Assembly: GCA_028707635.1 (NCBI GenBank)
Contig: JAQWAQ010000015.1
Span: 1 to 38,328 of the forward strand
Source: Negativicutes bacterium
GTDB taxonomy: Bacteria > Bacillota > Negativicutes > JAAYSF01
Length of the DNA: 38,328 bases
Direction: 5' to 3'
The position numbers were made by a program, and so were the translations under genes. Within the stretch, counting starts at the first letter, position 1; every line of letters begins with the position of its first letter. The notes below the pieces were generated by a model. The model did no database searches, was not told where the DNA came from, and saw nothing but the letters and a program-made list of their open reading frames with translations. Shown here in pieces: positions 7,981 to 18,851 of the stretch.

Positions 7981-9276
7981 CTACTTTACCAGTACCAGCT
8001 TATCAGTGTCACATTGAATCACGATCTTTCTGTTGTTTAGAGTGGTCGCCAGTTCGACGCGGCCGCCCCAGAGATCGACAACATATTTTAGCGTTTCTTT
8101 GGCATAGTTCAACTCAAGCTCCCGGCCGTCAAAAACATGTTCAAGGCTGAGCGTGCCGTTATCAACCGCAACAGGGTTGATTTTGGGGATTGCTGCTAGC
8201 CCAACATTCATGATTAAAGCATTTTTTATTGTCTGCCAGCCAGTTTCGTCGGCCACTTCTTTTACTACAATACTGTTGCTTATTATTGTATAGGAAAACA
8301 GGTTAAGTTCTTGACATAATTCTCTGGTTAAATAACGGCGCAGAAAGGATTGGTCACGTTCAAGGGCGCGAACTTCCATGATTTTAGCCAGTCCGTCAGG
8401 CGATTCGGCAAGACTGGCAAAAAGCTTAAATCCCAGGCAATATGGATTGATGTGGCCCGAAAGAGGACGAACAACCATATGATGGCGCTGCAAAAACTCC
8501 AGATATAGATTGGCTGGTAAGTTTAATTCTTGAAGCAGACGGTAGTGCCAAAAGCTGGCCCAACCTTCATTCATGATTTTGGTCTCAATCTGCGGCATAA
8601 AGTAACTGCTTTCATAATGGACAATCTCGATTAAATCCTTTTCCCAAGCGGCAAGTTGAGCCCGTTCCGCCAGAAAGCCCAATAAATCGCCTTTAAGTGA
8701 TTCCGGTAAAGGAGTGGCGGCATCACTGGCGAGTTCTTTTCGCGTCAGAAGTTTGCGGCTATTGTGGCGGTCTGTTTGAAACCGCAGGGCATGGGCGGCA
8801 TCGAGGATGCGTTCGACTTTGGCCGGGCCGATGGAAGGGTCTTGGATATAACCACGAATCCGGTTGGCGTGGATTTTGAACATTTCCAGTGTTAGTTCGG
8901 CCCGGGTGCGTTCTTTAAACAACCGGTTGTTTTTAAAGAAATCATTATGGCCATAGACATGGGCCATTGTTAAGAGCTGCAGGGGCAGTGTGTTGTCGCG
9001 CATAAGATAGGCGATGCAGGGGTCAGAATTTATGACCATTTCATAGGGCAAACCAACCATGTTATATTTATAGAAGGTTTTTTGCCGCTCGTAGGCCTTG
9101 CCATAGCTCCAGTGGGGATAATGGGAAGGCATGCCGGCATAGGCTTCGCAGCAGAGCATATCTTCATAGTCACAAAGTTCGAAATGCTGGTCGTAATAGT
9201 TTAGACCATTTTTTGCAGCTAAGGCTTCAAGCTTTTTATTCCAGTCCCCAAGTTCAGCAATTGTGTATCCGGTCAT
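7981..9276 (-). CDS. spoVR: SpoVR family protein
   Basis: This 431-residue protein is a full-length member of the SpoVR/YcgB family, recognised from its N-terminal run DYEDMLCCEAYAGMPSHYPHW, YGKAYE and the MAHVYGHNDFFKNN stretch with conserved His/Asn residues. B. subtilis SpoVR is needed for normal spore cortex, and E. coli YcgB is co-regulated with YeaG/YeaH, but the biochemical activity is unknown. Its ATG overlaps the yhbH stop as ATGA, indicating translational coupling in the prkA-yhbH-spoVR operon. Its stop codon abuts that of the convergent histidine kinase with no bases between. Confidence 0.93.
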   Translation of the reverse strand: MTGYTIAELGDWNKKLEALAAKNGLNYYDQHFELCDYEDMLCCEAYAGMPSHYPHWSYGKAYERQKTFYKYNMVGLPYEMVINSDPCIAYLMRDNTLPLQLLTMAHVYGHNDFFKNNRLFKERTRAELTLEMFKIHANRIRGYIQDPSIGPAKVERILDAAHALRFQTDRHNSRKLLTRKELASDAATPLPESLKGDLLGFLAERAQLAAWEKDLIEIVHYESSYFMPQIETKIMNEGWASFWHYRLLQELNLPANLYLEFLQRHHMVVRPLSGHINPYCLGFKLFASLAESPDGLAKIMEVRALERDQSFLRRYLTRELCQELNLFSYTIISNSIVVKEVADETGWQTIKNALIMNVGLAAIPKINPVAVDNGTLSLEHVFDGRELELNYAKETLKYVVDLWGGRVELATTLNNRKIVIQCDTDKLVLVK

Positions 9277-10445
9277 GGATGTGCCTCCCCAACAGCCTGC
9301 CGATCAAGGATCTGTTTAAAAGCCGGCCAAACGTCGTCTTGCTTGTTGATAACAGCGATAACGAAATTACTGGCGGCAAGATTGCTTTCAAATTCGCGGC
9401 GAATGGTGGCGGTATAGCTTTGATTCAAGCTGATTTCACCATAGCCAAATAAGTTGCAGACATGGCAGAGTTTTGTGGCAAGGCCAACAGCCGTGGCATT
9501 GTCATCTGTCCAGTTGTCGCCGTCAGAGCAATGGAAAGCATAAATATTCCATGCGTCAGGGTTGTAACGTTCGTTAATAATATTCAGAGCTTTAGCGTAG
9601 CCGCTTGAGATAGCAGTCCCGCCTGCCTCACCATGGTGGAAAAATTCCCATTCGCTAACTTCCTTAGCTTCAGTGGTATGGGCGATGAAGACAACTTCGA
9701 CCTTTGCATAGCGCCAGCGAACAAACTGGTATAACAAGAAGTAAAAGCTGCGGGCCAGATATTTTTTGGTTTGGTCCATTGAACCTGATATATCCATGAT
9801 ACAGATGACGACCGCATTAGCGCAGGGGCGTGCAGCTGTCCGTACCCGGCGATAGCGCAAGTCGTCTTCGCGAAAGGGAAGGCGGTTGTCATCCCCAGTG
9901 TTTTCGTGGTTACGCTTTAGGGATTGCTCACGTTTAAGTTTTTCGACCACTGTCCGTTTTTTTGCCAGTCGGGGCGGAATACCTTTTCTTTGATAACCGG
10001 CATACTTGAATTGACGCTCAGTTTCGATAAGACCATATTTATTGCGGTCCATAGCAGGAAGCTTAAGATCGTCAAACAAATAGTTGACAATCTCGTCCAT
10101 GGTTATTTCTGTTTCGTAAACATCTTCGTCAGGCTGATTGCCGACTGATCCCAGACCGGGCTGCTTTTGGCCAGAAGCGGCCGCTTTGCCGACGGTGTGG
10201 CCTTTTTTCTCTTTACCTGTACCTGAAGCCGCTCCGCCGCTGTGAGCATAGATAAACTGATATTCCTTAACCCCTTTGATGGGAATTTTGAATTTTTTTG
10301 TGCTGCTTTGACCGATAATGTTTTCTTCGGCAATAATGTCACCCAAATTGCGGCGAATTGCGTCCTCCAGCAACTCATGATGCCGTTTCCGGTCGCCTGC
10401 TGATCGATCGGAATGGCCTGTTGCACCATCGCTAAAAATAGCCAT
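9273..10445 (-). CDS. yhbH: YhbH/YeaH family protein (VWA-like), partner of PrkA and SpoVR
   Basis: The ATG at 10445 follows GGAAGGACT at good spacing and gives 390 residues, close to B. subtilis YhbH; an ATG at 10463 inside prkA is less likely. The N-terminal half is basic and charged, with a low-complexity stretch rich in Gly, Lys and Ser around residues 70-100. The C-terminal half is a von Willebrand A-like fold with the MIDAS motif DISGSM (about 218-223) and a later CSDGDNW. Members are encoded with PrkA and SpoVR in spore formers and as yeaH in proteobacteria; their molecular role is unresolved. The start lies five bases after the prkA stop and the 3' end overlaps spoVR. Confidence 0.93.
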   Translation of the reverse strand: MAIFSDGATGHSDRSAGDRKRHHELLEDAIRRNLGDIIAEENIIGQSSTKKFKIPIKGVKEYQFIYAHSGGAASGTGKEKKGHTVGKAAASGQKQPGLGSVGNQPDEDVYETEITMDEIVNYLFDDLKLPAMDRNKYGLIETERQFKYAGYQRKGIPPRLAKKRTVVEKLKREQSLKRNHENTGDDNRLPFREDDLRYRRVRTAARPCANAVVICIMDISGSMDQTKKYLARSFYFLLYQFVRWRYAKVEVVFIAHTTEAKEVSEWEFFHHGEAGGTAISSGYAKALNIINERYNPDAWNIYAFHCSDGDNWTDDNATAVGLATKLCHVCNLFGYGEISLNQSYTATIRREFESNLAASNFVIAVINKQDDVWPAFKQILDRQAVGEAHP

Positions 10446-10450
10446 AGCTG

Positions 10451-12382
10451 TCAGTCCTTCCACAAGTTATTGGCTGCATATTTCAAGACAACATTGCAGC
10501 AATGATCACAATAGCCATTTTGCTTCATTTCTTCGACCATCGCATTGTATTTTCCGGCTTGCTCGCCGTCTCTTACGCGGGTTTTGGTAATTACGCGGGA
10601 GAGCTCTTTGACCGAGGTGGTCAATTTTTTTTCAATGGCTTCTTTAAGCGGCTCGTAACTGGTGTAGTCGATTTTACTGTTGCTGCGCAGCATGGAAAAC
10701 ATGTACGAAGTAACATCCTGCCTAAAACCGAGTGCGGCCGTTCCGGTAACGCCGATATGTTCTTCAATCGCTTGCAGGAAGACGACGTCAGGATCAAGTT
10801 CTTCCCCGGTATTATTGTCTTTAATTTTAGTGGAGTTGACAAAGGCCTCGGCATGGTCAAGATAGTTATTAAAAAGGCTTTCGGCCTGTTCTTTATAGCC
10901 ATGGATAAAGGCCCCGGTTACTTCTTTTTCGAGCAGCCTGTTATATTCTTTTTTGATGGTGTCCTGCAGAAAGCCGAGGTAGCGCTTTTTATCCTCTTCA
11001 GTAATGGTCAGTTCCTTAGTTGCCTTAATAAGCGTATCGATAATGGCCAGCGGACTGATGCAGTCGCTTTCAGATTCTGACAGTGTTGTGTCGATGGCCT
11101 TCATAATAAACCTTGTTGAGATTCCCTGCATACCTTCACGCGGTGCTTCGTCGCGAAGCTCGAAAATATCAATTTTTTTGGTCGAGCCTTTCTCAACAAT
11201 TTCTTCACCATTATAGATTTTGAGCTTGGTAAGCGGATCCACCTTGGCCGAGGGTGTAAGCCGGGTCAAGATGGCAAACATAGAGGCGATTTCAATGGTA
11301 TGGGGTGCTATATGGGCCTTGAAGTAACTGTTGCGTAATAATTTGGAGTAAATTTTGACCTCTTCGTCAAGCTCCAGGCAATAAGGGACTTCAATTTTTA
11401 CGATTCGGTCGAGGATGGCTTCATTGGTGTGATCTGACTTAAACTTGTTCCACTCAGCCTCGTTAGAGTGAGCCAGGATAATGCCGTCAAAATAAATCAT
11501 CGGTCCTTTGCCTGGGGAAGGAATCGACTTTTCTTGGGTGGCCGTAATCATGGCATGGAGATATTCGACTTCATTTTTAAAGACTTCAATGAATTCTACC
11601 AGGCCGCGATTGCCGACATTGAAGGCACCATTGAGCGACATGACGCGAGGATCATCTTCAGGGTACATATCTAGCTTGGAGATATCGACTGAGCCAATAA
11701 GTACTGAGGTATCCTGGTTGTTGGGGTCGACTGGCGGGACAACGCCAATACCTTTGCGTGAACGGATGGAGAATTCAGCCATAGCAACAGGGACTTGTTC
11801 AAATTCGCTATTATAGTCATTTTTAAGGCGGTAGCGACAAATAGGGCAAAGATCTCCTTCGATTTTAATACCAAGAATTTCTTCAAATTGTGGGCGCAGA
11901 TGTTTGGGAATAAGATGAAATGGTGTTTCCCGCATCGGGCAGTCTTTGATGACATAAATAGGCGGGCACATTTCGAGTGCCTTTTTGAAAGCTTCCATCA
12001 GCGAGGATTTACCGGCCCCAACCGGGCCGACAAGATATAATACCTGCCGGGCTTCCTCGCCCTGCATGGCAGCCGAGTGGAAAAAGCGCATAATTTTCAT
12101 GATGCTATTGTCGATACCGAAAAAGTCCTTTTTGAAAAAATTGTAGCGTTTGATGGTCGCATTGCCGTAGATGCGCTTCAAGCTGGGGTGTTCTTCGGTT
12201 TTCAGTATTTCGATGCCTTGGCTGACAAGCTGCTCATACATACGCTGATGGGCAAGCATGCCTTCGCGGCGCGGGTTGTCTTTTACGATGTCAAGATAGT
12301 TGAGAAATGTCCCGGAAAATTGGCGCTGTTTGCGTTCTTCCCGGTCTTTTTTAATTAAGCTGGCAAAATCAATACGGCTCAT
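10451..12382 (-). CDS. prkA: PrkA family serine protein kinase / AAA+ protein
   Basis: This 643-residue protein is a full-length PrkA/YeaG. The N-terminal AAA+ module has the Walker A GPVGAGKSS (119-127) and, further on, a YFDGIILAHSNEAEW stretch. The C-terminal PrkA domain is the part compared to eukaryotic kinases. In B. subtilis PrkA is linked to sporulation and has been reported as a kinase and later as an ATP-dependent protease; I do not choose between these. The ribosome site AGGAGGGAG precedes the ATG. It is the first gene of a three-gene unit with yhbH and spoVR, the order known across distant bacteria. Confidence 0.94.
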   Translation of the reverse strand: MSRIDFASLIKKDREERKQRQFSGTFLNYLDIVKDNPRREGMLAHQRMYEQLVSQGIEILKTEEHPSLKRIYGNATIKRYNFFKKDFFGIDNSIMKIMRFFHSAAMQGEEARQVLYLVGPVGAGKSSLMEAFKKALEMCPPIYVIKDCPMRETPFHLIPKHLRPQFEEILGIKIEGDLCPICRYRLKNDYNSEFEQVPVAMAEFSIRSRKGIGVVPPVDPNNQDTSVLIGSVDISKLDMYPEDDPRVMSLNGAFNVGNRGLVEFIEVFKNEVEYLHAMITATQEKSIPSPGKGPMIYFDGIILAHSNEAEWNKFKSDHTNEAILDRIVKIEVPYCLELDEEVKIYSKLLRNSYFKAHIAPHTIEIASMFAILTRLTPSAKVDPLTKLKIYNGEEIVEKGSTKKIDIFELRDEAPREGMQGISTRFIMKAIDTTLSESESDCISPLAIIDTLIKATKELTITEEDKKRYLGFLQDTIKKEYNRLLEKEVTGAFIHGYKEQAESLFNNYLDHAEAFVNSTKIKDNNTGEELDPDVVFLQAIEEHIGVTGTAALGFRQDVTSYMFSMLRSNSKIDYTSYEPLKEAIEKKLTTSVKELSRVITKTRVRDGEQAGKYNAMVEEMKQNGYCDHCCNVVLKYAANNLWKD

Positions 12383-12409
12383 AAATCAAGCTCCCTCCTG
12401 GTCTTTTAC

Positions 12410-12426
12410 AGAATAGGCAGTATTCT
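12410..12426. promoter_or_regulatory. Palindrome upstream of prkA
   Basis: AGAATA-GGCAG-TATTCT is a perfect 6-bp inverted repeat with a 5-bp spacer, 28 nt upstream of the prkA ATG. Its symmetry and position suit an operator near the transcription start. No known regulator can be assigned from sequence. Confidence 0.3.
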
Positions 12427-12474
12427 ACGTACTCTTATTAATGTATTAGCATCGCGTCGGATTTAGGACATAAG

Positions 12475-12506
12475 AAAAGCAAGTTGCTGTTTAGCAACTT
12501 GCTTTT
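12475..12506 (-). terminator. Rho-independent terminator of the TSUP gene
   Basis: A perfect 14-bp stem AAAAGCAAGTTGCT / AGCAACTTGCTTTT with a 4-nt loop. On the minus strand it follows the TSUP stop codon by three bases and ends in TTTTCTT. It also shields the prkA operon from read-through. Confidence 0.88.
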
Positions 12507-12509
12507 AAT

Positions 12510-13274
12510 CTAATGAAATATGTCCCATAATTGTTTGCCGATCAGTAATGTTGTCACGGTGATAAAGAGTGGACGGACGTAGGTGATTCCTTTGGTGATG
12601 GCCAGACGGGATCCGGCTAATGCGCCTGCAATCATGCCAAAACCCATCGGAATACTATAGTAATAATTAATCGATCCGGCAATACCGAAGGCAAGCACGG
12701 CCGCAATATTGCTGGCAAAATTGAGGGCCCGGGCATTGCCGGCTGCGGTTAAGAAATCAAAGCCGATCATTAAAAAGGCAAATATCAAAAATGAACCAGT
12801 TCCCGGCCCGAAAAAGCCGTCGTAGAAACCGAGGGCAAATGCGGCGATGCCGCTTAGCATCGCGGTTTTGCGGGTCATGCCTTGATAGGTTGATTCACTC
12901 CCCCAGTCTTTTTTAAAAACACTGTAAATAGTTACGGCAATCAGCAATACAATGACAAGTGGCTTTAAAAATTCAGGGGGCATTTTCTGAACAACATAAA
13001 CGCCGAGGACTGAACCGAAAAAAGATAATGGGAACAGGTATTTTATCAGATGATAGTTCACCTTTCCGGAACGCATAAAGGCAAGGGTGCTGGTAAGGCT
13101 GCCCATAACACTGGCCATTTTGTTGCTGCCTAATACCACACCGGGCGGTAGTCCTGTTAACATCATGGCCGGCAGCGATATCATGCCGCCTCCGCCGACA
13201 ACTGAATCAATAAAGGCAGAGAGAAACCCGGCTGCAATCATAAATGCCAGCATTTCAGGACTAAGTTGTTCCAT
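12510..13274 (-). CDS. TSUP family (TauE/SafE) membrane transporter
   Basis: This 254-residue hydrophobic protein has about seven or eight helices and the typical TSUP N-terminal signature FIDSVVGGGGMISLPAM (about 22-38), with a second-half repeat, FYDGFFGPGTGSFLIF (about 149-164). TauE/SafE proteins are thought to export sulfite, sulfoacetate or related organosulfur anions, but many members have unknown substrates. GGGAGGTCA precedes the ATG. It stands alone between its own terminator and the L,D-transpeptidase, and nothing nearby points to a substrate. Confidence 0.88.
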   Translation of the reverse strand: MEQLSPEMLAFMIAAGFLSAFIDSVVGGGGMISLPAMMLTGLPPGVVLGSNKMASVMGSLTSTLAFMRSGKVNYHLIKYLFPLSFFGSVLGVYVVQKMPPEFLKPLVIVLLIAVTIYSVFKKDWGSESTYQGMTRKTAMLSGIAAFALGFYDGFFGPGTGSFLIFAFLMIGFDFLTAAGNARALNFASNIAAVLAFGIAGSINYYYSIPMGFGMIAGALAGSRLAITKGITYVRPLFITVTTLLIGKQLWDIFH

Positions 13275-13406
13275 TCAAAGTGACCTCCCATGGTGGATAG
13301 AAAAAAATAATGGGCAAAAGCCCGGAAGGGGCAATCGCCTATTTATTATAAACTATGGTTTATTATTTCTCTATACAATTCTCGATTTTTGAGTTCTTAC
13401 TTCACT

Positions 13407-14660
13407 TTATTGGAAATCTTGCATCAGGTCGAGATACATGGAACAATCAAGGGGCCAGGGTGGATCTGTTAGATCAAGCGACTGTCGGTCTTCATTCCAG
13501 ATGACGGTTGCGTTATAGTATTCGCCTAGTTTAGCGGTGTCAATGTAAGGCTGGTTGTCAATAATTTCAACTGGGATACGGCGGATGCTATTGCGCAGAA
13601 TGCCGTGCTGTTCATCATAACTAAGCTTTAAACCTAGGGCCTCGGCCACGGTAAGAGCAGGCACCAAATGCTGTTCCCCACGGGTATGTACATCACTGGA
13701 GATGGGCTGACCATTACTAAAGAGCATTGGGATTGTAAGTGATAGACTGCGGCCAAAGTCTTGCCAGGTTTGTTTGCCGCCAAACAAGGTAAATAGATCA
13801 TTCAATCTTACATATATTGTATTCCCCTTCGCCTCTCCTGGCACGGCTTGCTGTTTGCGGGTTAGTTGTTTGGTTGCCTCATTCCAGGTTATTGTTGTCT
13901 TGACGGCAGAGGCTATTGAAGAGGCAGGGACGTAGAATTCACCCTCCAGAGCAACGGCATGTTCATAAAGCTTTATGCCGTTTACGGTCAGACGGTATAC
14001 TTGGGCGAAGATAAGCTGTTGTTCAGCTTCTTCGGCAATGACGTTGGCCAAAAAGGTATCATCAGCTAAACCATCCAGACCGCTTTTGGCCAGGACATTT
14101 TTGACGGAAGCCAGTGAAACATTCTGATAGCCGTAGATATCGGGATAAATTCCAATGGAAGCATTACCATTCTCGTCGATACGAACTTTAGCCCGGTCGT
14201 AGGTGATTTTTACCGGGGTCAGGGTGTCGACTAGCTCAAACAGTTCTTCGACATCTGCTTCATGCATTCGGACACAGCCGTTTGAGATAATATGACCAAT
14301 TGACCACGGCATATTGGTGCCATGGATGCCGTAAGTCGGCAAAAAGCCCATCCAGCGGTAGCCAAGTGGATTGGCCGGCCCAGAGGGAACTGAATATTTC
14401 TTGCCGGGCGGGTACCACCAGGGATTTACTTCCTTTTCGCGGATGTAAAAGCTTCCTAGGGGAGTCGGCGAATAGGGACTGCCAATGGCGACGCGGTATT
14501 CTTTTATAAAATTGCCTGACTGGTAATATTCCAGCGTGCGGCTTGGTAAGTTGATAATAATGCTTGCTACATCAGCACCCGCAGCCGAGCAAGCAGCAAA
14601 CGGCCAAAGGAGGCCGCATAAAAATAAAACAATGCAATATGTCAGTTTCAGCATCCACAC
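13407..14660 (-). CDS. Secreted L,D-transpeptidase with C-terminal copper-amine-oxidase-like stalk domains
   Basis: The protein makes or edits 3-3 peptidoglycan cross-links outside the cytoplasmic membrane. It begins with a Sec signal peptide (about 1-27). A YkuD domain (about 32-155) carries the catalytic set HGTN with His113 and SNGCVRMH with Cys129 and His133. The rest (about 225-410) has repeated short units such as FYVPASSIASAV, IYVRLNDLFTLFGG and HLVPALTVAEALGL, each followed by a tryptophan- or tyrosine-containing strand, which fits two Cu_amine_oxidN1-type domains, common wall-attachment modules in this class. The 417-residue count uses a GTG at 14660 behind AAGGGG; the ATG at 14654 is possible. 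Confidence 0.87.
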   Translation of the reverse strand: MWMLKLTYCIVLFLCGLLWPFAACSAAGADVASIIINLPSRTLEYYQSGNFIKEYRVAIGSPYSPTPLGSFYIREKEVNPWWYPPGKKYSVPSGPANPLGYRWMGFLPTYGIHGTNMPWSIGHIISNGCVRMHEADVEELFELVDTLTPVKITYDRAKVRIDENGNASIGIYPDIYGYQNVSLASVKNVLAKSGLDGLADDTFLANVIAEEAEQQLIFAQVYRLTVNGIKLYEHAVALEGEFYVPASSIASAVKTTITWNEATKQLTRKQQAVPGEAKGNTIYVRLNDLFTLFGGKQTWQDFGRSLSLTIPMLFSNGQPISSDVHTRGEQHLVPALTVAEALGLKLSYDEQHGILRNSIRRIPVEIIDNQPYIDTAKLGEYYNATVIWNEDRQSLDLTDPPWPLDCSMYLDLMQDFQ

Positions 14661-14725
14661 AGCCTACCCCTTCGTTTAGTTGCGTAACACTAAGTTATAT
14701 GAAGGGGTTGTGCTGTGTATGATGA

Positions 14726-14743
14726 AAAAGTGCTGTCACTTTT
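14726..14743 (-). terminator. Probable terminator of the biotin operon
   Basis: AAAAGTG-(4 nt)-CACTTTT forms a 7-bp stem; on the minus strand it ends in CACTTTTTC and lies about 32 nt past the bioA stop. It is a modest but correctly placed intrinsic terminator. The adjoining TTCGACA (14742-14748) also matches a Spo0A-box core about 80 nt upstream of the L,D-transpeptidase. Confidence 0.5.
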
Positions 14744-14774
14744 CGACAAGATTATGAATGCGGTCAGATGGGTA

Positions 14775-16917
<2,143 letters not shown>

Positions 16918-18084
16918 TTATAAGATATCAAACCGCTGGGCAACAGCGGTTATTTTGCATACTGCATCTGCAAGCTCAGCTTGGTCGTGGGCTGCCGAAA
17001 CCGCAAGCCGCAAACGGCTGGTGCCTGGTTGTACAGTGGGTGGGCGGATGGCCGAGAGCAGCAGACCCTGGCTTTTCAATTCAGCAGCCATCGCGAGGGC
17101 TAATTTAGCCGAACCGACCGGAATAGGTATAATCGGGGTGATACCCTGACTTATTGCAAAACCAGCCTTTGTAAGGCATTGGCGGGTAAAAAGCGCATTA
17201 GCCTGGAGTGTCGCCACAAGAGCGGGCTGCGCTTTTAAGCGGGTTAGTGCGGCGCAGGAAGCGGCTACGGTAGCTGGCGACAGCGCTGTCGTAAAAATAA
17301 AGCTGCGGGCCCGATTTATCAGATAATCAATTAGTATACGGCTGCCGGCAACAAAACCACCTTCCGACCCCAAGGCTTTACTCAAGGTACCGAGTTGAAC
17401 CTGGACTTTGCCTTCAAGACCAAAGTGGGCTGTTGTACCGCGTCCGCCCGGGCCGATGACACCGGTGGCATGGGCATCGTCGACAATGAGAATAGCTTTG
17501 TATTGCTCGGCAAGCTTAACAAGGTCGGGTAAAGGGGCAATATCACCATCCATACTGAATACCCCGTCTGTGATAATCATACGGTTGCCCTGGCAGGGGG
17601 TAGTATTCATCAGTTCAGCTAGATGTGATATATCACAATGTCTATATACAACAATCCGGGCTTTGGCTAAGCGGCAGCCATCAATCAGACTGGCGTGATT
17701 GAGTTCATCGCTGAAGATGACATCGGCTTGAGTGGCCAAGCCGCTGATGGCACCAATATTCGCCATATAACCGGTACTAAAGACAACGGTTCCTTCGGTT
17801 TGCTTAAAGGCGGCAAGCTCATGTTCAAGTTTGGTATAATAAGCATGGTTGCCGGTAATTAGGCGGGCGCCGCCTGAACCTGTTCCATAGGTTAAAGCTG
17901 CATGAGAAGCTGCCTGCTGAACGATTGGGCAGTGAGTTAGTCCTAAATAATTATTAGAAGCAAGGTTAAGATAAACCCTGCTGTCGCTTCTGACATGAAC
18001 AGCATCAACCGGTTCAAGGGTGGTTACCTCCCGATAGAGGGCTTGCTGCTGAGCCTGTTCTAAATAATCAGTCATAAATTTCAA
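16918..18084 (-). CDS. bioF: 8-amino-7-oxononanoate synthase
   Basis: BioF condenses pimeloyl-CoA with alanine in a PLP-dependent alpha-oxoamine synthase reaction. Visible motifs are YLNLASNNYLGL (about 38-49), VDDAHATGVIG (201-211) and the PLP lysine at about 236 in LGTLSKALGSEGG. The reading starts at a TTG (18084) that overlaps the bioW stop as TTGA and has GGTGGTG at good distance; an ATG three codons on (18075) is possible but poorly spaced. The product is 388 residues, normal for the family. It is the third gene of the biotin operon. Confidence 0.95.
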   Translation of the reverse strand: MKFMTDYLEQAQQQALYREVTTLEPVDAVHVRSDSRVYLNLASNNYLGLTHCPIVQQAASHAALTYGTGSGGARLITGNHAYYTKLEHELAAFKQTEGTVVFSTGYMANIGAISGLATQADVIFSDELNHASLIDGCRLAKARIVVYRHCDISHLAELMNTTPCQGNRMIITDGVFSMDGDIAPLPDLVKLAEQYKAILIVDDAHATGVIGPGGRGTTAHFGLEGKVQVQLGTLSKALGSEGGFVAGSRILIDYLINRARSFIFTTALSPATVAASCAALTRLKAQPALVATLQANALFTRQCLTKAGFAISQGITPIIPIPVGSAKLALAMAAELKSQGLLLSAIRPPTVQPGTSRLRLAVSAAHDQAELADAVCKITAVAQRFDIL

Positions 18085-18851
18085 TAGTTTTCACCACCTG
18101 ACGGTACTGTTACAAGGACAGGCTTACTTTCTAAATAAGAAATTAATTTTTCGATGTCGCTATTGGGCTCGACAAACAAGATTCGGCCACCGATAGGGTC
18201 GCCAACAGACTTTAAGTGAGGAAATCGTATGTACACTGTTTTTGAAGCAACATAACCGGCTGTGTATTCGGGATCATCAGACCAGCACAATTCGGCTAAT
18301 ATGCCAGGGCAAGAAGCCACTTTTGCGGCTAGAACCAGAGCTTCGCGAACATGAATGTTTGTAAAGCCTTGCTTAGTAAGCCAGTGGATGAATCCAGTTT
18401 CGTCGGCGATATCCATTCGTGAAACTCGGATTCCGCGCTGGGCGTTAGAGTCCAGCCGCACCCCTGTTTCCGCACAAAGCAGTATGGCTCCGCGCATGCT
18501 GTCAGGCAGTGCTAATAACTCGGCCATGCCCCTTTTAGCGGCCCTTGGGGTAATGCCGGCTTTTCTAAGGGCTGTTAGTGCTGCGGCTCGTCCGGTGGAT
18601 ACGGTGGGTTTGTTTTCAGTAATTACCGGCAGGAGAGGAACTTTGATAATTGCCTGCTGATGGATTGCTTCAATATTAATATTAATAAAGTCAGCCTGGC
18701 CACGGCTGTGAGTAAAGGCCCTGGCCAGCATTGCGGCAGCTGTCGGGGTTATTTCGTCAAAGCTTACCAGGCGTTCAGCTCCTGATATGTGTCGTCCGCC
18801 GTTCTCATGGGTTGCATCGGCGGCAGCCCGCATTCTAACGCTGTACAACAT
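18081..18851 (-). CDS. bioW: 6-carboxyhexanoate-CoA ligase (pimeloyl-CoA synthetase)
   Basis: BioW activates free pimelate to pimeloyl-CoA with ATP and CoA, the Bacillus-type entry to biotin synthesis. The 256-residue protein opens with LYSVRMRAAADATHENGGRH and continues HISGAERL, the family's characteristic N-terminus, and has typical BioW length. Its presence, with no bioC or bioH in the window, indicates the pimelate-activation route. The ribosome site is weak (AGAAGA), fitting translational coupling to the upstream membrane-protein gene, which it overlaps by 17 bases. Its stop overlaps the bioF TTG start. Confidence 0.93.
   Translation of the reverse strand: MLYSVRMRAAADATHENGGRHISGAERLVSFDEITPTAAAMLARAFTHSRGQADFININIEAIHQQAIIKVPLLPVITENKPTVSTGRAAALTALRKAGITPRAAKRGMAELLALPDSMRGAILLCAETGVRLDSNAQRGIRVSRMDIADETGFIHWLTKQGFTNIHVREALVLAAKVASCPGILAELCWSDDPEYTAGYVASKTVYIRFPHLKSVGDPIGGRILFVEPNSDIEKLISYLESKPVLVTVPSGGENY

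Noticed and set aside
10502..11080. 192-codon plus-strand frame rich in Phe and Gly
   Set aside because: Complement of prkA; the low-complexity composition is a reading artefact of the opposite strand.
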